Part shown: in pieces, positions 17,418 through 25,477 of the stretch
Layout of the letters: every line of letters begins with the position of its first letter
Position numbering within the stretch: position 1 is the first letter of the stretch
NCBI RefSeq assembly: GCF_009362735.1
Contig: NZ_WHNP01000008.1
Coordinates: 176,275 to 240,274, forward strand
Direction: 5' to 3'
Source: Paraburkholderia franconis
GTDB lineage: Bacteria; Pseudomonadota; Gammaproteobacteria; Burkholderiales; Burkholderiaceae
Length of the DNA stretch: 64,000 bases
The notes under the pieces: model-generated
The model's database searches: none
What the model was told of the DNA's origin: nothing
The model's input: the letters and a program-made list of their open reading frames with translations, nothing else
Position numbers and translations under genes: made by a program

Positions 17418-18008
17418 TCAGGCTTGCTGCTGGTTGAGGTCGGTCAGCGGCACGGGCGTCTGACGCGGATCGAAATCCGCCCATTTGCCGCGCTGCCAGC
17501 GGCCCGTCGCGCGCTCGATGTCCGCGCCGCCTGCTTCACGCAGGATGCGCGCGGCTTCCATCTGATTCTCCGGGCACACGTGCACGGCCACGAGCACCCC
17601 CGAATTGCGCAACTCGTGATGCACGACGTCGTGATGCTCGTGCGGACGGCTGCGCGCGTGCACCATCCTGCCGACCAGCGCGCCCAGATACGCGCCCGTA
17701 CCCGCCGCGATCACGACGACGGGCATCGACGCCGCAAACGCCGAGAACACCGCTACGCCGATTACAGCGCCCGCGACTGCGCCGATCGTCACCGCGTGGT
17801 GATGGAGATGCAGCGTCGGCGGCAGCGCGCTCGAGATCGTGGGTGGTGCGCCCGCGTGTTCGTCGAGCGGATGGCGTGCGTGCTGGCCGCGCGGATTGAC
17901 GAAGAACAGCGTGACGTCTTCCCCGAGGAACCCGTTGTCGAAGAGCTTCTGTGCTGCGTCTTCGGCGGCGGGGAACGTGGTGAAACGTCCAGCGACGATG
18001 AGTGACAT
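17418..18008 (-). CDS. Hypothetical membrane protein with glycine-zipper segment
   Basis: A 196-residue protein. The N-terminal region (MSLIVAGRFTTFPAAEDAAQKLFDNGF) looks like the small alpha/beta domain of stress proteins that regulate membrane or channel partners. It is followed by a His-rich loop, a hydrophobic glycine/alanine-rich hairpin (AVTIGAVAGAVIGVAVFSAF, MPVVVIAAGTGAYLGALVG) and a second domain with strands (SGVLVAVHVCPENQMEAARILREAGGADIERATGRW) of a ferredoxin-like kind. AGGGGG precedes ATG 18008. The layout resembles the general-stress YflT-like proteins, but this is a resemblance by eye, not an assignment. Confidence 0.75.
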   Translation of the reverse strand: MSLIVAGRFTTFPAAEDAAQKLFDNGFLGEDVTLFFVNPRGQHARHPLDEHAGAPPTISSALPPTLHLHHHAVTIGAVAGAVIGVAVFSAFAASMPVVVIAAGTGAYLGALVGRMVHARSRPHEHHDVVHHELRNSGVLVAVHVCPENQMEAARILREAGGADIERATGRWQRGKWADFDPRQTPVPLTDLNQQQA

Positions 18009-18192
18009 GGCGCCCCCTATCGTTCAAAGGCCAGAATGAAAGACTCGCTGGCCGTCGCGAAGAGCGGCGGCGGGTCGTAACTTTCGACTACAGAATAGGC
18101 GCAAAGTGCGGGGACGGAAGCCGCTCGCGCGCAAACGGCTGGATGAGGCGGGCCGGCGGCTGAAAGGGCGCGATGTGACTGACGCGCTGAAA

Positions 18193-19635
18193 CTATCGCG
18201 CGGCCGTCGCAGCGCCATGCTGCGTCACGCGCATCGTGCTGACGACGGACGCCACCGCCGAAAAGCCCGCCGCCAGATAGAGCGAGATGACGGGACCATG
18301 CTCCGGCGCGACACCGAACACGAGGGCGACGAGCGCCGAGCCGAGCGTTTGCCCCGTCAGGCGCGCCGTGCCGAGCATGCCGCTCGCGCCGCCGCTGCGA
18401 TGGCGCGGCGCGGCCGACAACATCGTCCGGTTGTTGGGCGACTGGAAGAGGCCGAAGCCCGCGCCGCACAGCGCCATGCGCCACACGATGTCGACGGGTG
18501 TCGGGTGTGCGCCGAGCGTCGCGAGCAGCACCAGGCCGAAGGCGAGCGTCGCGAGTCCGGCGCCGCCCAGCCAGCCCGCCGAAATCCGGTCCGACAGCAC
18601 GCCCGACAGCGGCGCCGCGCCGACGATCACGAGCGGCCACGGCGTCATCAGCAAGCCGGTTTCCACTTGCGACATGCCGAGATGGTTCTGCAGCAGGAAG
18701 GGCAGCGACACGAACGCCAGCATCTGCGCGCAGAACGAGCACACCGACGTGCCGACCGACAACGCGAAGATCGGAATTTTCAGCAGATCGACGGGAAGAA
18801 GCGGCGCGGGCTGCGTGAGTTGCCGCCGCACGAAGAAGTAGCCGATCACGACTGCGGCGATCAGCTCGACGGCGACGAAACCATGCCGTTCGCCGTGGCC
18901 GAGCCCGTCGACGGCGAAGATCAGCAGGCCGAACACGAACGCGTTCATGACCGCGCTCGGATAGTCATATGGCGACGGATGGCGTTCGTTGCGCGGCAGC
19001 GAGCGCAGGCCCACCGCGAGCGCCGCAATGCCGATCGGCACGTTGATCGCGAACAGCCACGGCCACGGCGCGACGGACAGCACGCCCGATGCCACGGTCG
19101 GCCCGACCGCCGACGAAATCGCCACGACCATCGCGTTGATCGCGATGCCGCGCCCGAGGCGCGCGGGCGGATAGATCATCCGCACGAGCGCCGTGTTCAC
19201 GCTCATGATGCCCGCCGCGCCGAAGCCCTGGATCACGCGGGCGAGCGCGAGCATCGGCAGCGAGCCGGAAAGCGCGCAGCCGAGCGATGCAACCGTGAAC
19301 AGCACCATCCCGCTCAGATAGACGCGCCGGTAGCCGATCCGATCGCCGAGCGACGACAGCGGCAGCAGCGAGATCGTCACCGACAGCTGGTAAGCGTTGA
19401 CGATCCAGATCGAACTCGCGGCGCTTGCATGCAGATTGCGCGCGATGGTCGGCAGCGCGACGTTGGCGATCGCGCTGTCGAGCACGGCGAGCGTGATGCC
19501 GAGCGCGACGACGAGAATCGCCCAGTAGCGTTGCGGCAGCGGCAAGCCGAGTTCGGCGTCCGGTGCGGGCGGCGCGGCAGCAGAGACGGGCGCGCCGGAA
19601 GTGTTGCCGTTGTCCCTCGAAGAAGATGCTTGCAT
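18193..19635 (-). CDS. MFS transporter, DHA2 (EmrB/QacA-like) family
   Basis: A 480-residue inner-membrane exporter with about 14 hydrophobic segments, the topology of DHA2 drug/proton antiporters. Motif C-like and motif A elements are present (LDSAIANVALPTIARNL in TM1, LGDRIGYRRVY between TM2 and TM3, RVIQGFGAAG in TM4). ATG 19635 is chosen because upstream in-frame sequence lacks protein character; the ribosome binding site is weak. A 12-bp palindrome and a strong hairpin lie in its upstream region, suggesting control by a repressor, but no regulator gene is adjacent. Substrate unknown. Confidence 0.9.
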   Translation of the reverse strand: MQASSSRDNGNTSGAPVSAAAPPAPDAELGLPLPQRYWAILVVALGITLAVLDSAIANVALPTIARNLHASAASSIWIVNAYQLSVTISLLPLSSLGDRIGYRRVYLSGMVLFTVASLGCALSGSLPMLALARVIQGFGAAGIMSVNTALVRMIYPPARLGRGIAINAMVVAISSAVGPTVASGVLSVAPWPWLFAINVPIGIAALAVGLRSLPRNERHPSPYDYPSAVMNAFVFGLLIFAVDGLGHGERHGFVAVELIAAVVIGYFFVRRQLTQPAPLLPVDLLKIPIFALSVGTSVCSFCAQMLAFVSLPFLLQNHLGMSQVETGLLMTPWPLVIVGAAPLSGVLSDRISAGWLGGAGLATLAFGLVLLATLGAHPTPVDIVWRMALCGAGFGLFQSPNNRTMLSAAPRHRSGGASGMLGTARLTGQTLGSALVALVFGVAPEHGPVISLYLAAGFSAVASVVSTMRVTQHGAATAAR

Positions 19636-19720
19636 CGTGTTGTTGTGATGGACGGCGGGGCGGCCATGCGTGGCCGCCGGTAGCGTCCAGGATTGTGATT
19701 CCTGTCGTCGATGGGACGGT

Positions 19721-19732
19721 GCACGGCCGTGC
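19721..19732. promoter_or_regulatory. Palindrome GCACGGCCGTGC upstream of the MFS gene
   Basis: Perfect 12-bp palindrome about 86 bp upstream of the MFS start codon. It could be an operator, but GC-rich palindromes arise easily at this base composition. Confidence 0.3.
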
Positions 19733-19736
19733 TGAC

Positions 19737-19774
19737 CCGGCGTGAAGCCTCGTTGCTCTAGGCCTTCACGCCGG
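19737..19774 (-). other. Stable hairpin between PEBP and MFS genes
   Basis: An 11-bp perfect stem (CCGGCGTGAAG at 19737-19747, CTTCACGCCGG at 19764-19774) with a 16-nt loop. There is no T-tract on either side. It lies downstream of the PEBP gene and upstream of the MFS gene, so it may be a processing, attenuation or partial termination structure. Confidence 0.45.
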
Positions 19775-19848
19775 ATCATGCGGGCTGCGCAGCGAAAGCG
19801 CGGGCGAGGCAAAGCGCGGCCACGCGCTCGCCTTGCCGGCGCGCATCG

Positions 19849-20358
19849 TTACTTCAGCTCGTACAGGCCCGTGTATGTCGCCGAATCGATTTCGTTCAGG
19901 TGCGTCATGAAGCGCGCAACCGCGTTCGTCGTATCGGCGGAAAGGGGCAGGTCCGCCACTTTCAGCGCGTGAATGCGGTAGATGTAACGATGCGGCTTGT
20001 CGCCGCGCGGCGGCGCAGCGCCGCCGAAGCCGACCGTGCCGTAATCGTTGTGGAACTGCAGCGCGCCTTGCGGCAGCAGGCTGCCGTCGGCCTTGCCTGC
20101 GTTGCGCGGCAGCGAGCGCGTGTCGGCGGGAATGTTGACGACGACCCAGTGCCAGAAGCCGCTGCCCGTGGGTGCATCGGGATCGTAGACGGTCAGCGCG
20201 AAGCTCTGGGTGTCGGCGGGCGGCGACTCCCATTGCAACGCCGGAGAGACGTTCTCGCCGTCGCCGTCGACGCCGAACGACTTGTCGTTCATCTCCTGCG
20301 CTTTCGGCATGAAGCCGTTGGTGGGGAAGTCGTCCGACCAGATTCGGAAATCAGCCAT
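19849..20358 (-). CDS. PEBP-family protein (YbhB/YbcL type)
   Basis: A 169-residue cytoplasmic protein of the phosphatidylethanolamine-binding family. Conserved family signatures are present: SPALQWESPP, TVYDPDAPTGSGFWHWVVVNIPA (the ligand-pocket Asp-Pro-Asp and His), and the GxxPPRGDKPHRYIYRIHAL segment. GGAGG stands before ATG 20358. The bacterial members' role is not settled; E. coli YbhB and YbcL have been linked to kinase inhibition and host signalling. No neighbour gives a pathway clue. Confidence 0.92.
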   Translation of the reverse strand: MADFRIWSDDFPTNGFMPKAQEMNDKSFGVDGDGENVSPALQWESPPADTQSFALTVYDPDAPTGSGFWHWVVVNIPADTRSLPRNAGKADGSLLPQGALQFHNDYGTVGFGGAAPPRGDKPHRYIYRIHALKVADLPLSADTTNAVARFMTHLNEIDSATYTGLYELK

Positions 20359-20543
20359 CGTGTGCCTCCTTCAAAGGGTGGTTCCAGGATGGATGGAAGC
20401 CGCTGAGAGACCGCTGGAGAGACTTCAGCGGGGCCAATCGAGTGTAGCACCGGCGCCTTGCAATGTTCGCCGGCAAACGCGCGCCGGTCGGTCTCGCTGG
20501 CGATGCGGCAAGTGGCGCGGCAAATGCCGTAACAAACGGTGCG

Positions 20544-20990
20544 TCAGGCGCGTTCCTCGTGCAGCGGCGCGTCGCCATGCAGCCAGTCGATGAGCCGTTG
20601 CAGAACGCCGTCGATATCCCGGTTCGCTCCGCGCAAGGCGCATTCCCACACCGTCGCGACGCGCCAGCCGCCGTCGAGCAGCGCGGTTTGGGCTTTCGCA
20701 TCGTTGGCGCGGTTGCGGCCGATTTTTTCGCGCCAGAAGTCCGGGCGCGTCTGCGGCCATTTGAATAGATGACAGTCGTGACCGTGCCAGAAGCAGCCAT
20801 GCACGAAGATCACGGCGCGGTAGCGCGGCAGCACGATGTCGGGACGGCCGGGCAGATCGCGCGCGTCGAGCCGGAAGCGGAAGCCGCGCCGATGCAGCAG
20901 GCTGCGGATCAGGACCTCGGGCTTCGTGTTGCGTCCGCGAATGCCGGACATCATCCGGCTGCGCGTGGCGGCATCGACGATATCGATCAT
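20544..20990 (-). CDS. vsr: Very short patch repair (Vsr) endonuclease
   Basis: A 148-residue DNA mismatch endonuclease that nicks 5' of the T in T:G mismatches created by deamination of 5-methylcytosine. Family motifs: an N-terminal RSRMMSGIRGRNTKPE block, GRPDIVLPRYRAVIFVHGCFWHGHDC with the catalytic Asp and zinc-site residues, and a C-terminal helix with WRVATVWECAL. The ATG overlaps the last base of the dcm stop (TGATG), so translation is coupled to the methyltransferase. The genetic linkage matches its known job of repairing Dcm-induced mutations. Confidence 0.95.
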   Translation of the reverse strand: MIDIVDAATRSRMMSGIRGRNTKPEVLIRSLLHRRGFRFRLDARDLPGRPDIVLPRYRAVIFVHGCFWHGHDCHLFKWPQTRPDFWREKIGRNRANDAKAQTALLDGGWRVATVWECALRGANRDIDGVLQRLIDWLHGDAPLHEERA

Positions 20991-22288
20991 CAGGCGGCCA
21001 GCTCCACCGCGGCATCGGCGTGCGCCGCGCGCGTGAGCGCCAGCACGTGCGGCAGCATGATCCGCGCGACTTCGCGCATCACGGGCACCACGACGCTGTT
21101 GCCGAACTGGCGATACGCCTGCGTGTCGCTGACGGGAATGCGGTATGTGTCGGGAAAGCCCATCAGGCGCGCGCATTCGCGCGGTGTCAGACGGCGCGGG
21201 CGCTGCCGCTCGCCCTGATAGACGAGAATTTCCGAGCCGTCCTTGTGATACCGCGCCGACAGCGTGCGCGTCACGCTTTGCGGATACGCCATCCCGTAGC
21301 CGAAGCCGTTGCCGGCAGCGCGATGCTTGTCCGCGTAGTTCTTCAGGTAGGTCCAGAGCTTGGGCGTCAGCGTGTACTTCGGTTGAACGTGGCGGGCGGC
21401 GTGATCGAAGAAACGCTCGCTATCCCATGGCAGAACGGGCTCCGTGCCGTCCGTCCTGTGCAGGATCGACGCGAGACGCGGACCTTCTTCAGGCAGGCGC
21501 AGATCGTCCCAGGTGAACGACGTCTTGCCGCGAAAGCCGACGATGATGATCCGTTCGCGATGCTGCGGCGTGAAATGCGCGCCGTCGATCACGCGATAGT
21601 GCACTTCGTAGCCGAGCTCGTCGCGCAGCGTCTGCAGGATTACGTCGAACGTGCGGCCTTTGTCGTGCGACAGCAGGTTCTTAACATTTTCGAGCAGAAA
21701 CGCGGCCGGGCGGCGCGTGGCGATGATGCGCGCGACGTCGAAAAATAGCGTGCCCTGCGTCGCGCACTCGAAGCCGTGCGGGCGGCCGAGCGCGTTCTTC
21801 TTGCTGACGCCCGCGATCGAAAACGGCTGGCACGGAAAGCCGCCGAGCAGGATGTCGTGTGCGGGGACGTCGTCGGCGGGAAAGGTGACGATGTCGCCGA
21901 TCAGCGTGTGTTGCCCGGCGCCCTCTCGTTGCGCGGGCTCGTCGCGGAAATTCTCGCGATACGTCTTCTGCGAGAAATCGTTCCACTCGCTCGTGAACAC
22001 GCACTGTGCGCCGTGTGTCTCGAAGCCCATGCGGATTCCGCCGATGCCCGCGAACAGGTCGATGAAGCGCAGGCACGAATGATCGCCCGTTGATGGCGAG
22101 ATGCCTTGCCCAGCCGTGGAATACAGCAGTGCCCGCAGTGACGGTTCGAGCATCGCGGGACAAGGCGTTTCGCCCTTTTCCCAGCGGCGCACCGTCTTGA
22201 TGTCCTTGCCGACATGCGCGGCGATTTCTTTTTGTGTGAAGCGGGTGCGCGCCTGCTTTAGCAGGTCAAGCGGCGAAGCCTGGGTCAC
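20990..22288 (-). CDS. dcm: DNA (cytosine-5) methyltransferase with N-terminal HTH
   Basis: A 432-residue C5 methyltransferase. An N-terminal helix-turn-helix (about 14-40, TRFTQKEIAAHVGKDIKTVRRWEKGE) precedes the catalytic domain. Motif I is DLFAGIGG (about 77-84). Motif IV is PCQPFS with catalytic Cys153. Motif VI is ENVKN, motif VIII QHRERIIIVGF, and motif X QFGNSVVVPV. The target-recognition region lies at about 270-380. The start is GTG 22288 with AAGGA upstream; an earlier frame start gives an unconvincing tail. No cognate restriction enzyme is adjacent, so it is probably a solitary Dcm-type enzyme paired with Vsr. CCWGG specificity is suggested by the Vsr linkage but not shown. Confidence 0.93.
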   Translation of the reverse strand: MTQASPLDLLKQARTRFTQKEIAAHVGKDIKTVRRWEKGETPCPAMLEPSLRALLYSTAGQGISPSTGDHSCLRFIDLFAGIGGIRMGFETHGAQCVFTSEWNDFSQKTYRENFRDEPAQREGAGQHTLIGDIVTFPADDVPAHDILLGGFPCQPFSIAGVSKKNALGRPHGFECATQGTLFFDVARIIATRRPAAFLLENVKNLLSHDKGRTFDVILQTLRDELGYEVHYRVIDGAHFTPQHRERIIIVGFRGKTSFTWDDLRLPEEGPRLASILHRTDGTEPVLPWDSERFFDHAARHVQPKYTLTPKLWTYLKNYADKHRAAGNGFGYGMAYPQSVTRTLSARYHKDGSEILVYQGERQRPRRLTPRECARLMGFPDTYRIPVSDTQAYRQFGNSVVVPVMREVARIMLPHVLALTRAAHADAAVELAA

Positions 22289-22299
22289 AGGAGTCCTTT

Positions 22300-22381
22300 G
22301 CTGGGTATTTTTGCGGACATTATGACCTATTAATGTCCCCAATTTGCGGTCGTGGCGCGGTCGGCGGAGAAAATACCCAGC
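22300..22381. promoter_or_regulatory. Nested inverted repeats in front of dcm
   Basis: Outer arms GCTGGGTATTTT (22300-22311) and AAAATACCCAGC (22370-22381) are perfect 12-bp complements, 58 bp apart. Inside them, GGACATTA (22315-22322) and TAATGTCC (22331-22338) form a perfect 8-bp repeat with an 8-nt centre. TTTGCGG is also repeated directly. The block starts 12 bp upstream of the dcm GTG and includes the AT-rich promoter region. Binding by the HTH of the methyltransferase itself is an attractive inference. Confidence 0.6.
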
Positions 22382-22606
22382 TTGGATGTTTTGACAGCGG
22401 CGATGACACGATGACACGGGAAGGGGCAGCCCCGGCGGCGCGCCAGCTCACGCTGTCGCCGTGCCGCCGGGTGTTCGCGCTGCCGCGAGCAGCATCGTGG
22501 ATGGACGCGCGTGGCGGGTCAACCAATGTCAAATGCGCGGGGCGCGTTCACCCTGCGGCTGGGCTGCCAGCCGCTTGTGGCCACACTCGTCGTCGCACTC
22601 GCGCGC

Positions 22607-22930
22607 TCAGCGCCGACGGCGCACGCGATGCCGGTTCGCGTCGCGCGAGGCCGCGGGCTGCGCGGTCGCCACCGGCAGGGGCGCCAGTTCCTTCGCGCAG
22701 AGGTCGTCGAGTTGCAGCAGCAAGTCGTCGACTGCGCAAAGTTGCGAGTTGGTCAGATGCTCGGCATCGAGCAGCTCGAAGAGCCGCTTTCGCCAATAGG
22801 CGGCTGGGAGAATTGCCCCACCCAGGTCACCGTGCATTGAAGGCCGCATGACGCGGGCAATGTGCGCGATGTCCTGATCGATCAGAGTCGATTTGAACGA
22901 TCCCGCCGATGAAGTGAGGAAGTTGTCCAT
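22607..22930 (-). CDS. Hypothetical protein
   Basis: A 107-residue protein. Residues 1-80 look like a genuine globular helical protein (MDNFLTSSAGSFKSTLIDQD, AYWRKRLFELLDAEHLTNSQ, LCAVDDLLLQLDDLCAKEL). The C-terminal 25 are low-complexity and basic (ending RHRVRRRR). There is no signal or membrane segment. The ribosome binding site is weak (GAGCGGG). Overlapping frames on the plus strand lack such patterning. It is not obviously linked to dcm. Function unknown. Confidence 0.55.
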   Translation of the reverse strand: MDNFLTSSAGSFKSTLIDQDIAHIARVMRPSMHGDLGGAILPAAYWRKRLFELLDAEHLTNSQLCAVDDLLLQLDDLCAKELAPLPVATAQPAASRDANRHRVRRRR

Positions 22931-23402
22931 GCCCGCTCTACGGCAGGGGCCAGGAAAACTTTAGGGTTCTGTGGAAATATTTTTTTCGGTCCAGCCAGCG
23001 CGCCGTTGTGGGCGGCATTCGCCTGCGCTGCCTGGTCGACTCAAGTCAGCGCCAGCGCGAGGCTGCACGTGAGCACGACGATCATCAGGCCAGCAGCGAC
23101 AGCGAGGTTGTATGGGTAGCGCATCGCTTCAACCTGACGTATCGGAGGAGTGACGAAATAATATGAGGATGCCGCCCGCTCGTCGTCAGACAAATGGCGG
23201 GTTGGGTGGGACAGCGCACACTGGTCGGCAGCGCAGGGATTTGAGGCTGGGGCAGACGGGCGTCGGGCGCAGGATGGCGCGCGTGGCAATTCATGCCGCC
23301 TCGCGCCGGAGGCGGCTCGGGCGGGTTAGCTGGTTCGCTGCGTTACAGGCTGCCGGCGCGTCTGAGCGGTGCAACCGGGGCAGCACGCCGCTGGGCGGTG
23401 TG
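22931..23402. other. Intergenic region with a possible very small membrane-protein gene
   Basis: About 470 bp between two minus-strand hypothetical genes. The only candidate is a 27-codon minus-strand frame at 23041-23124 (MRYPYNLAVAAGLMIVVLTC and on), which is one hydrophobic helix with a weak AGG upstream. The rest shows no protein-like frame or clear regulatory element. Confidence 0.4.
23041..23124 (-). CDS. Possible 27-residue single-helix membrane peptide
   Basis: Starts MRYPYNLAVAAGLM and continues as one uninterrupted hydrophobic helix to the end. The size and composition resemble small inner-membrane peptides. Only a weak AGG supports translation, so this is a low-confidence call. 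A longer in-frame start at 23289 would add a Pro/Ser-rich segment and is less likely. Confidence 0.3.
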   Translation of the reverse strand: MRYPYNLAVAAGLMIVVLTCSLALALT

Positions 23403-23693
23403 TCAGGCCGGCGCGTCGGGATTGGCTGGATTCGTCGGGCTGGCGGGTGGCTGGGCGGCAGCGCCTTCGAGGAACCGTCGTGTCGCTTCGAACGCTTGCA
23501 GCATCTGTTCCGGCCACGGCGTTTGCAGCATCACCGCCTGATGATTCTCGAACGCCGAGTTCAGCAGCTTCGACAACTCGGGCGAACTCAGATGGCGCAG
23601 CAGCACGCTGACGGCGATGGCCGTCGCCTGGCTTGCGCCCGCTGTTTGCAGTTCGGAAGCGGTGAGGGCGGCGACTTGCTTGTTGATGTCCAT
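23403..23693 (-). CDS. Small hypothetical protein
   Basis: A 96-residue soluble protein (MDINKQVAALTASELQTAGA...). The first 75 residues are predicted helices with a regular hydrophobic pattern (ATAIAVSVLLRHLSSPELSKLL, QMLQAFEATRRFLEGA). The tail is Pro/Ala/Asn-rich and probably disordered. GAAGGA lies 8 nt before ATG 23693. A longer in-frame extension upstream has no protein character. No family recognised. Confidence 0.65.
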   Translation of the reverse strand: MDINKQVAALTASELQTAGASQATAIAVSVLLRHLSSPELSKLLNSAFENHQAVMLQTPWPEQMLQAFEATRRFLEGAAAQPPASPTNPANPDAPA

Positions 23694-23936
23694 GGAAAGT
23701 GTCCTTCGTAGTCCTGGCGCGCGTTGCGCAAGGTGCGTGATTTTGTCACGTGCGGTCGAGGCCGACCGAACGCGTGCGGCCCGCGAAACCGCCGCACGAT
23801 CCGCGCCACGCCGTCGTCTGCAGCGACGCGCCCCTTTTGCTATCAAAAAGGGAACAGTGTTTTGGCAATTCCGGTAATTCTCTCCGCGCCGCGAGCCGGT
23901 AGACTCAAGCCAGATATTTCGCTTTTGGAGCCGATC

Positions 23937-24059
23937 ATGCTCGTTACTTTCTTTGTGCTTTGGCCGCTGGCGGCTGCGTCGCTGTTCGCGCTGGCCCGAT
24001 TCTTCGATCGTCGGGACCAACAGCAACTGGCGACGGTTCGGATCTCGCGCCGACGCTAG
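23937..24059 (+). CDS. Small single-helix membrane protein
   Basis: A 40-residue protein: one hydrophobic helix (MLVTFFVLWPLAAASLFALA) followed by a basic tail (RFFDRRDQQQLATVRISRRR), giving a clear inside-positive topology. TTTGGAG lies just before the ATG. The terminator at 24112-24160 is downstream. Size and layout are typical of small regulatory membrane proteins, but none is recognised. Confidence 0.5.
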   Translation: MLVTFFVLWPLAAASLFALARFFDRRDQQQLATVRISRRR

Positions 24060-24111
24060 ACGGCGCATCGCTGTCGAAGTCTCGGCGTCCGATGCGACGC
24101 AGGCATTGCAG

Positions 24112-24160
24112 CCAATAAAAAAAACCCGCACAGCGTGAGCCGTTGCGGGTTTTTTATTGG
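24112..24160. terminator. Bidirectional intrinsic terminator
   Basis: Stem CCCGCA/TGCGGG (24125-24130 and 24144-24149) is flanked by an A8 run on the left and a T6 run on the right. It serves both the small plus-strand gene and the minus-strand tRNA gene. Confidence 0.85.
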
Positions 24161-24187
24161 CGCGTTTTCCGTCACCGAACTGGTGTC

Positions 24188-24262
24188 TGGTCCCCCCGAC
24201 AGGAATCGAACCTGTATCTAGCGCTTAGGAGGCACTCGTTCTATCCATTGAACTACGGGGAG
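24188..24262 (-). tRNA. tRNA-Arg (anticodon CCU)
   Basis: A complete cloverleaf can be folded on the minus strand. The acceptor is CTCCCCG paired with CGGGGGG (one T-G wobble), and the D stem is GTTC/GAAC. The anticodon stem AGTGC/GCGCT closes loop CTCCTAA with anticodon CCT. The T arm is ACAGG-TTCGATT-CCTGT. Discriminator A is followed by an encoded CCA. It reads the rare AGG codon. Confidence 0.95.
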
Positions 24263-24372
24263 GAGCCGCCGACGAGCGCAGAGTATAACGCACGACGGAA
24301 CGCTTCGGAGACTGGCGGGGGCGTTCGCGGATCAGCGCCACATCGGCGCGATATCGATGCCCGTCGATCCGC

Positions 24373-24564
24373 TCAGAACTCGACGACTGCGAATTCCGCC
24401 TTGCCCACGTCGCACAGCGGGCAGCGCCAGTCATCCGGGATGTCGGCAAAACGCGTACCGGCCGCAATGCCTTCTTCGGGCAAACCTTCTTCCTCGTTGT
24501 AGATCCAGCCGCAAATCAGGCAGACCCAGCTCTTATATTCGATCACTTCACTCACGACACACAC
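24373..24564 (-). CDS. Rubredoxin
   Basis: A 63-residue one-iron electron carrier with the two metal-binding motifs CLICGW and CPLCDV. The spacer GIAAGTRFADIPDDWRCP is characteristic. The fourth ligand loop reads CPLCDVGK where most rubredoxins have CP-x-CG, so the glycine after the last Cys is an Asp. The start is uncertain: several GTG codons lie in a row (24564, 24555, 24546) with no ATG. The one at 24555 has the better GAAGAG spacing. Standing alone next to the tRNA, its partner (reductase or monooxygenase) is not evident here. Confidence 0.92.
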   Translation of the reverse strand: MCVVSEVIEYKSWVCLICGWIYNEEEGLPEEGIAAGTRFADIPDDWRCPLCDVGKAEFAVVEF

Positions 24565-24836
24565 TCTTCATCGATTCAACGCAATATCCGCACAGCTCTG
24601 CCCCTTTATTGGGCGCCCGGCGGCGATCCGCAATATTACCGGAATTCGCTGGAAGGCTTGAGCCTCCCGTTCCGTTTATCGTTCTAAATCAATGCGAAGG
24701 CGCAGGCGGCGGACTAACAGGCTTGTGTGCGGACCGGTGCGAATGACTATCCTTCGGTTGCGGCGCCGCTTTGCGCGGCGGGCACACGTCGGTGCGCCTC
24801 GCGCCTCTCGAGTCACTTTCAACAAGGAGGAAAACG

Positions 24837-25238
24837 ATGCTGAACTACAGATGGCTGGCCGGCGCGGCGTGCGCGGGCATGCTGGTCGTGTCGGGCGTGG
24901 CGCATGCTGCAAGCGTCTCCTTCGTCGAGCCGAAGGACGGCGCGACCGTGAGCAATCCCGTCCACGTGAAGTTTGCCGTCGACGGCATGAAGGTCGCGCC
25001 CGCCGGCACGATGACGGAGGGCACGGGGCACCACCATCTGATCGTCGACGGCCAGCCGCTGCCGAAGGGTGCGGTCATTCCCGCCAACGACAAGTCGCTC
25101 CACTTCGGCAAGGGCCAGACGGAAACGGAACTCACGCTGCCGCCGGGCGACCATACGCTGACGCTCGATTTCGGCGACGGCGCGCATCGTTCGTACGGTC
25201 CGGAGATGAGCAAGACCATCACGATTGACGTGAAGTAA
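24837..25238 (+). CDS. DUF4399-domain periplasmic protein
   Basis: A 133-residue exported protein: signal peptide MLNYRWLAGAACAGMLVVSG with cleavage after AHA, then a compact beta-rich domain. Its signatures are SFVEPKDGATVSNPVHVKFAVDGMKV, the His-rich GTGHHHLIVDG and LPPGDHTLTLDFGDGAH. The triple His could bind a metal. AAGGAGG is ideally placed before ATG 24837. The biochemical role of the family is unknown. It appears monocistronic. Confidence 0.88.
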   Translation: MLNYRWLAGAACAGMLVVSGVAHAASVSFVEPKDGATVSNPVHVKFAVDGMKVAPAGTMTEGTGHHHLIVDGQPLPKGAVIPANDKSLHFGKGQTETELTLPPGDHTLTLDFGDGAHRSYGPEMSKTITIDVK

Positions 25239-25477
25239 GCATCGGCGCGAATGCAGCGCTCGCACTTGCGACGCCAGCCTCGGGTTGGCGCTTGCCGCTG
25301 CATTCGTGCGTCTCGAGCCTTCGAGCAAGACGCGGACCTCGTGGTCCGTGCGTTGCCGCAGCCGACGCCCATGCGATTCGTCCTATGCCATCGTGCCGGG
25401 CCGTATCGCCTCAGTGTCGGCGCCATCGACCGGTACAATGAGCGCTTCCGACTCATCGCTGGTTTCCTCATTTTTCC

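Noticed and set aside
22461..22840. Two overlapping plus-strand frames of about 110 codons
   Set aside because: They overlap the better patterned minus-strand hypothetical gene, are rich in Arg/Ser, and have no binding site.
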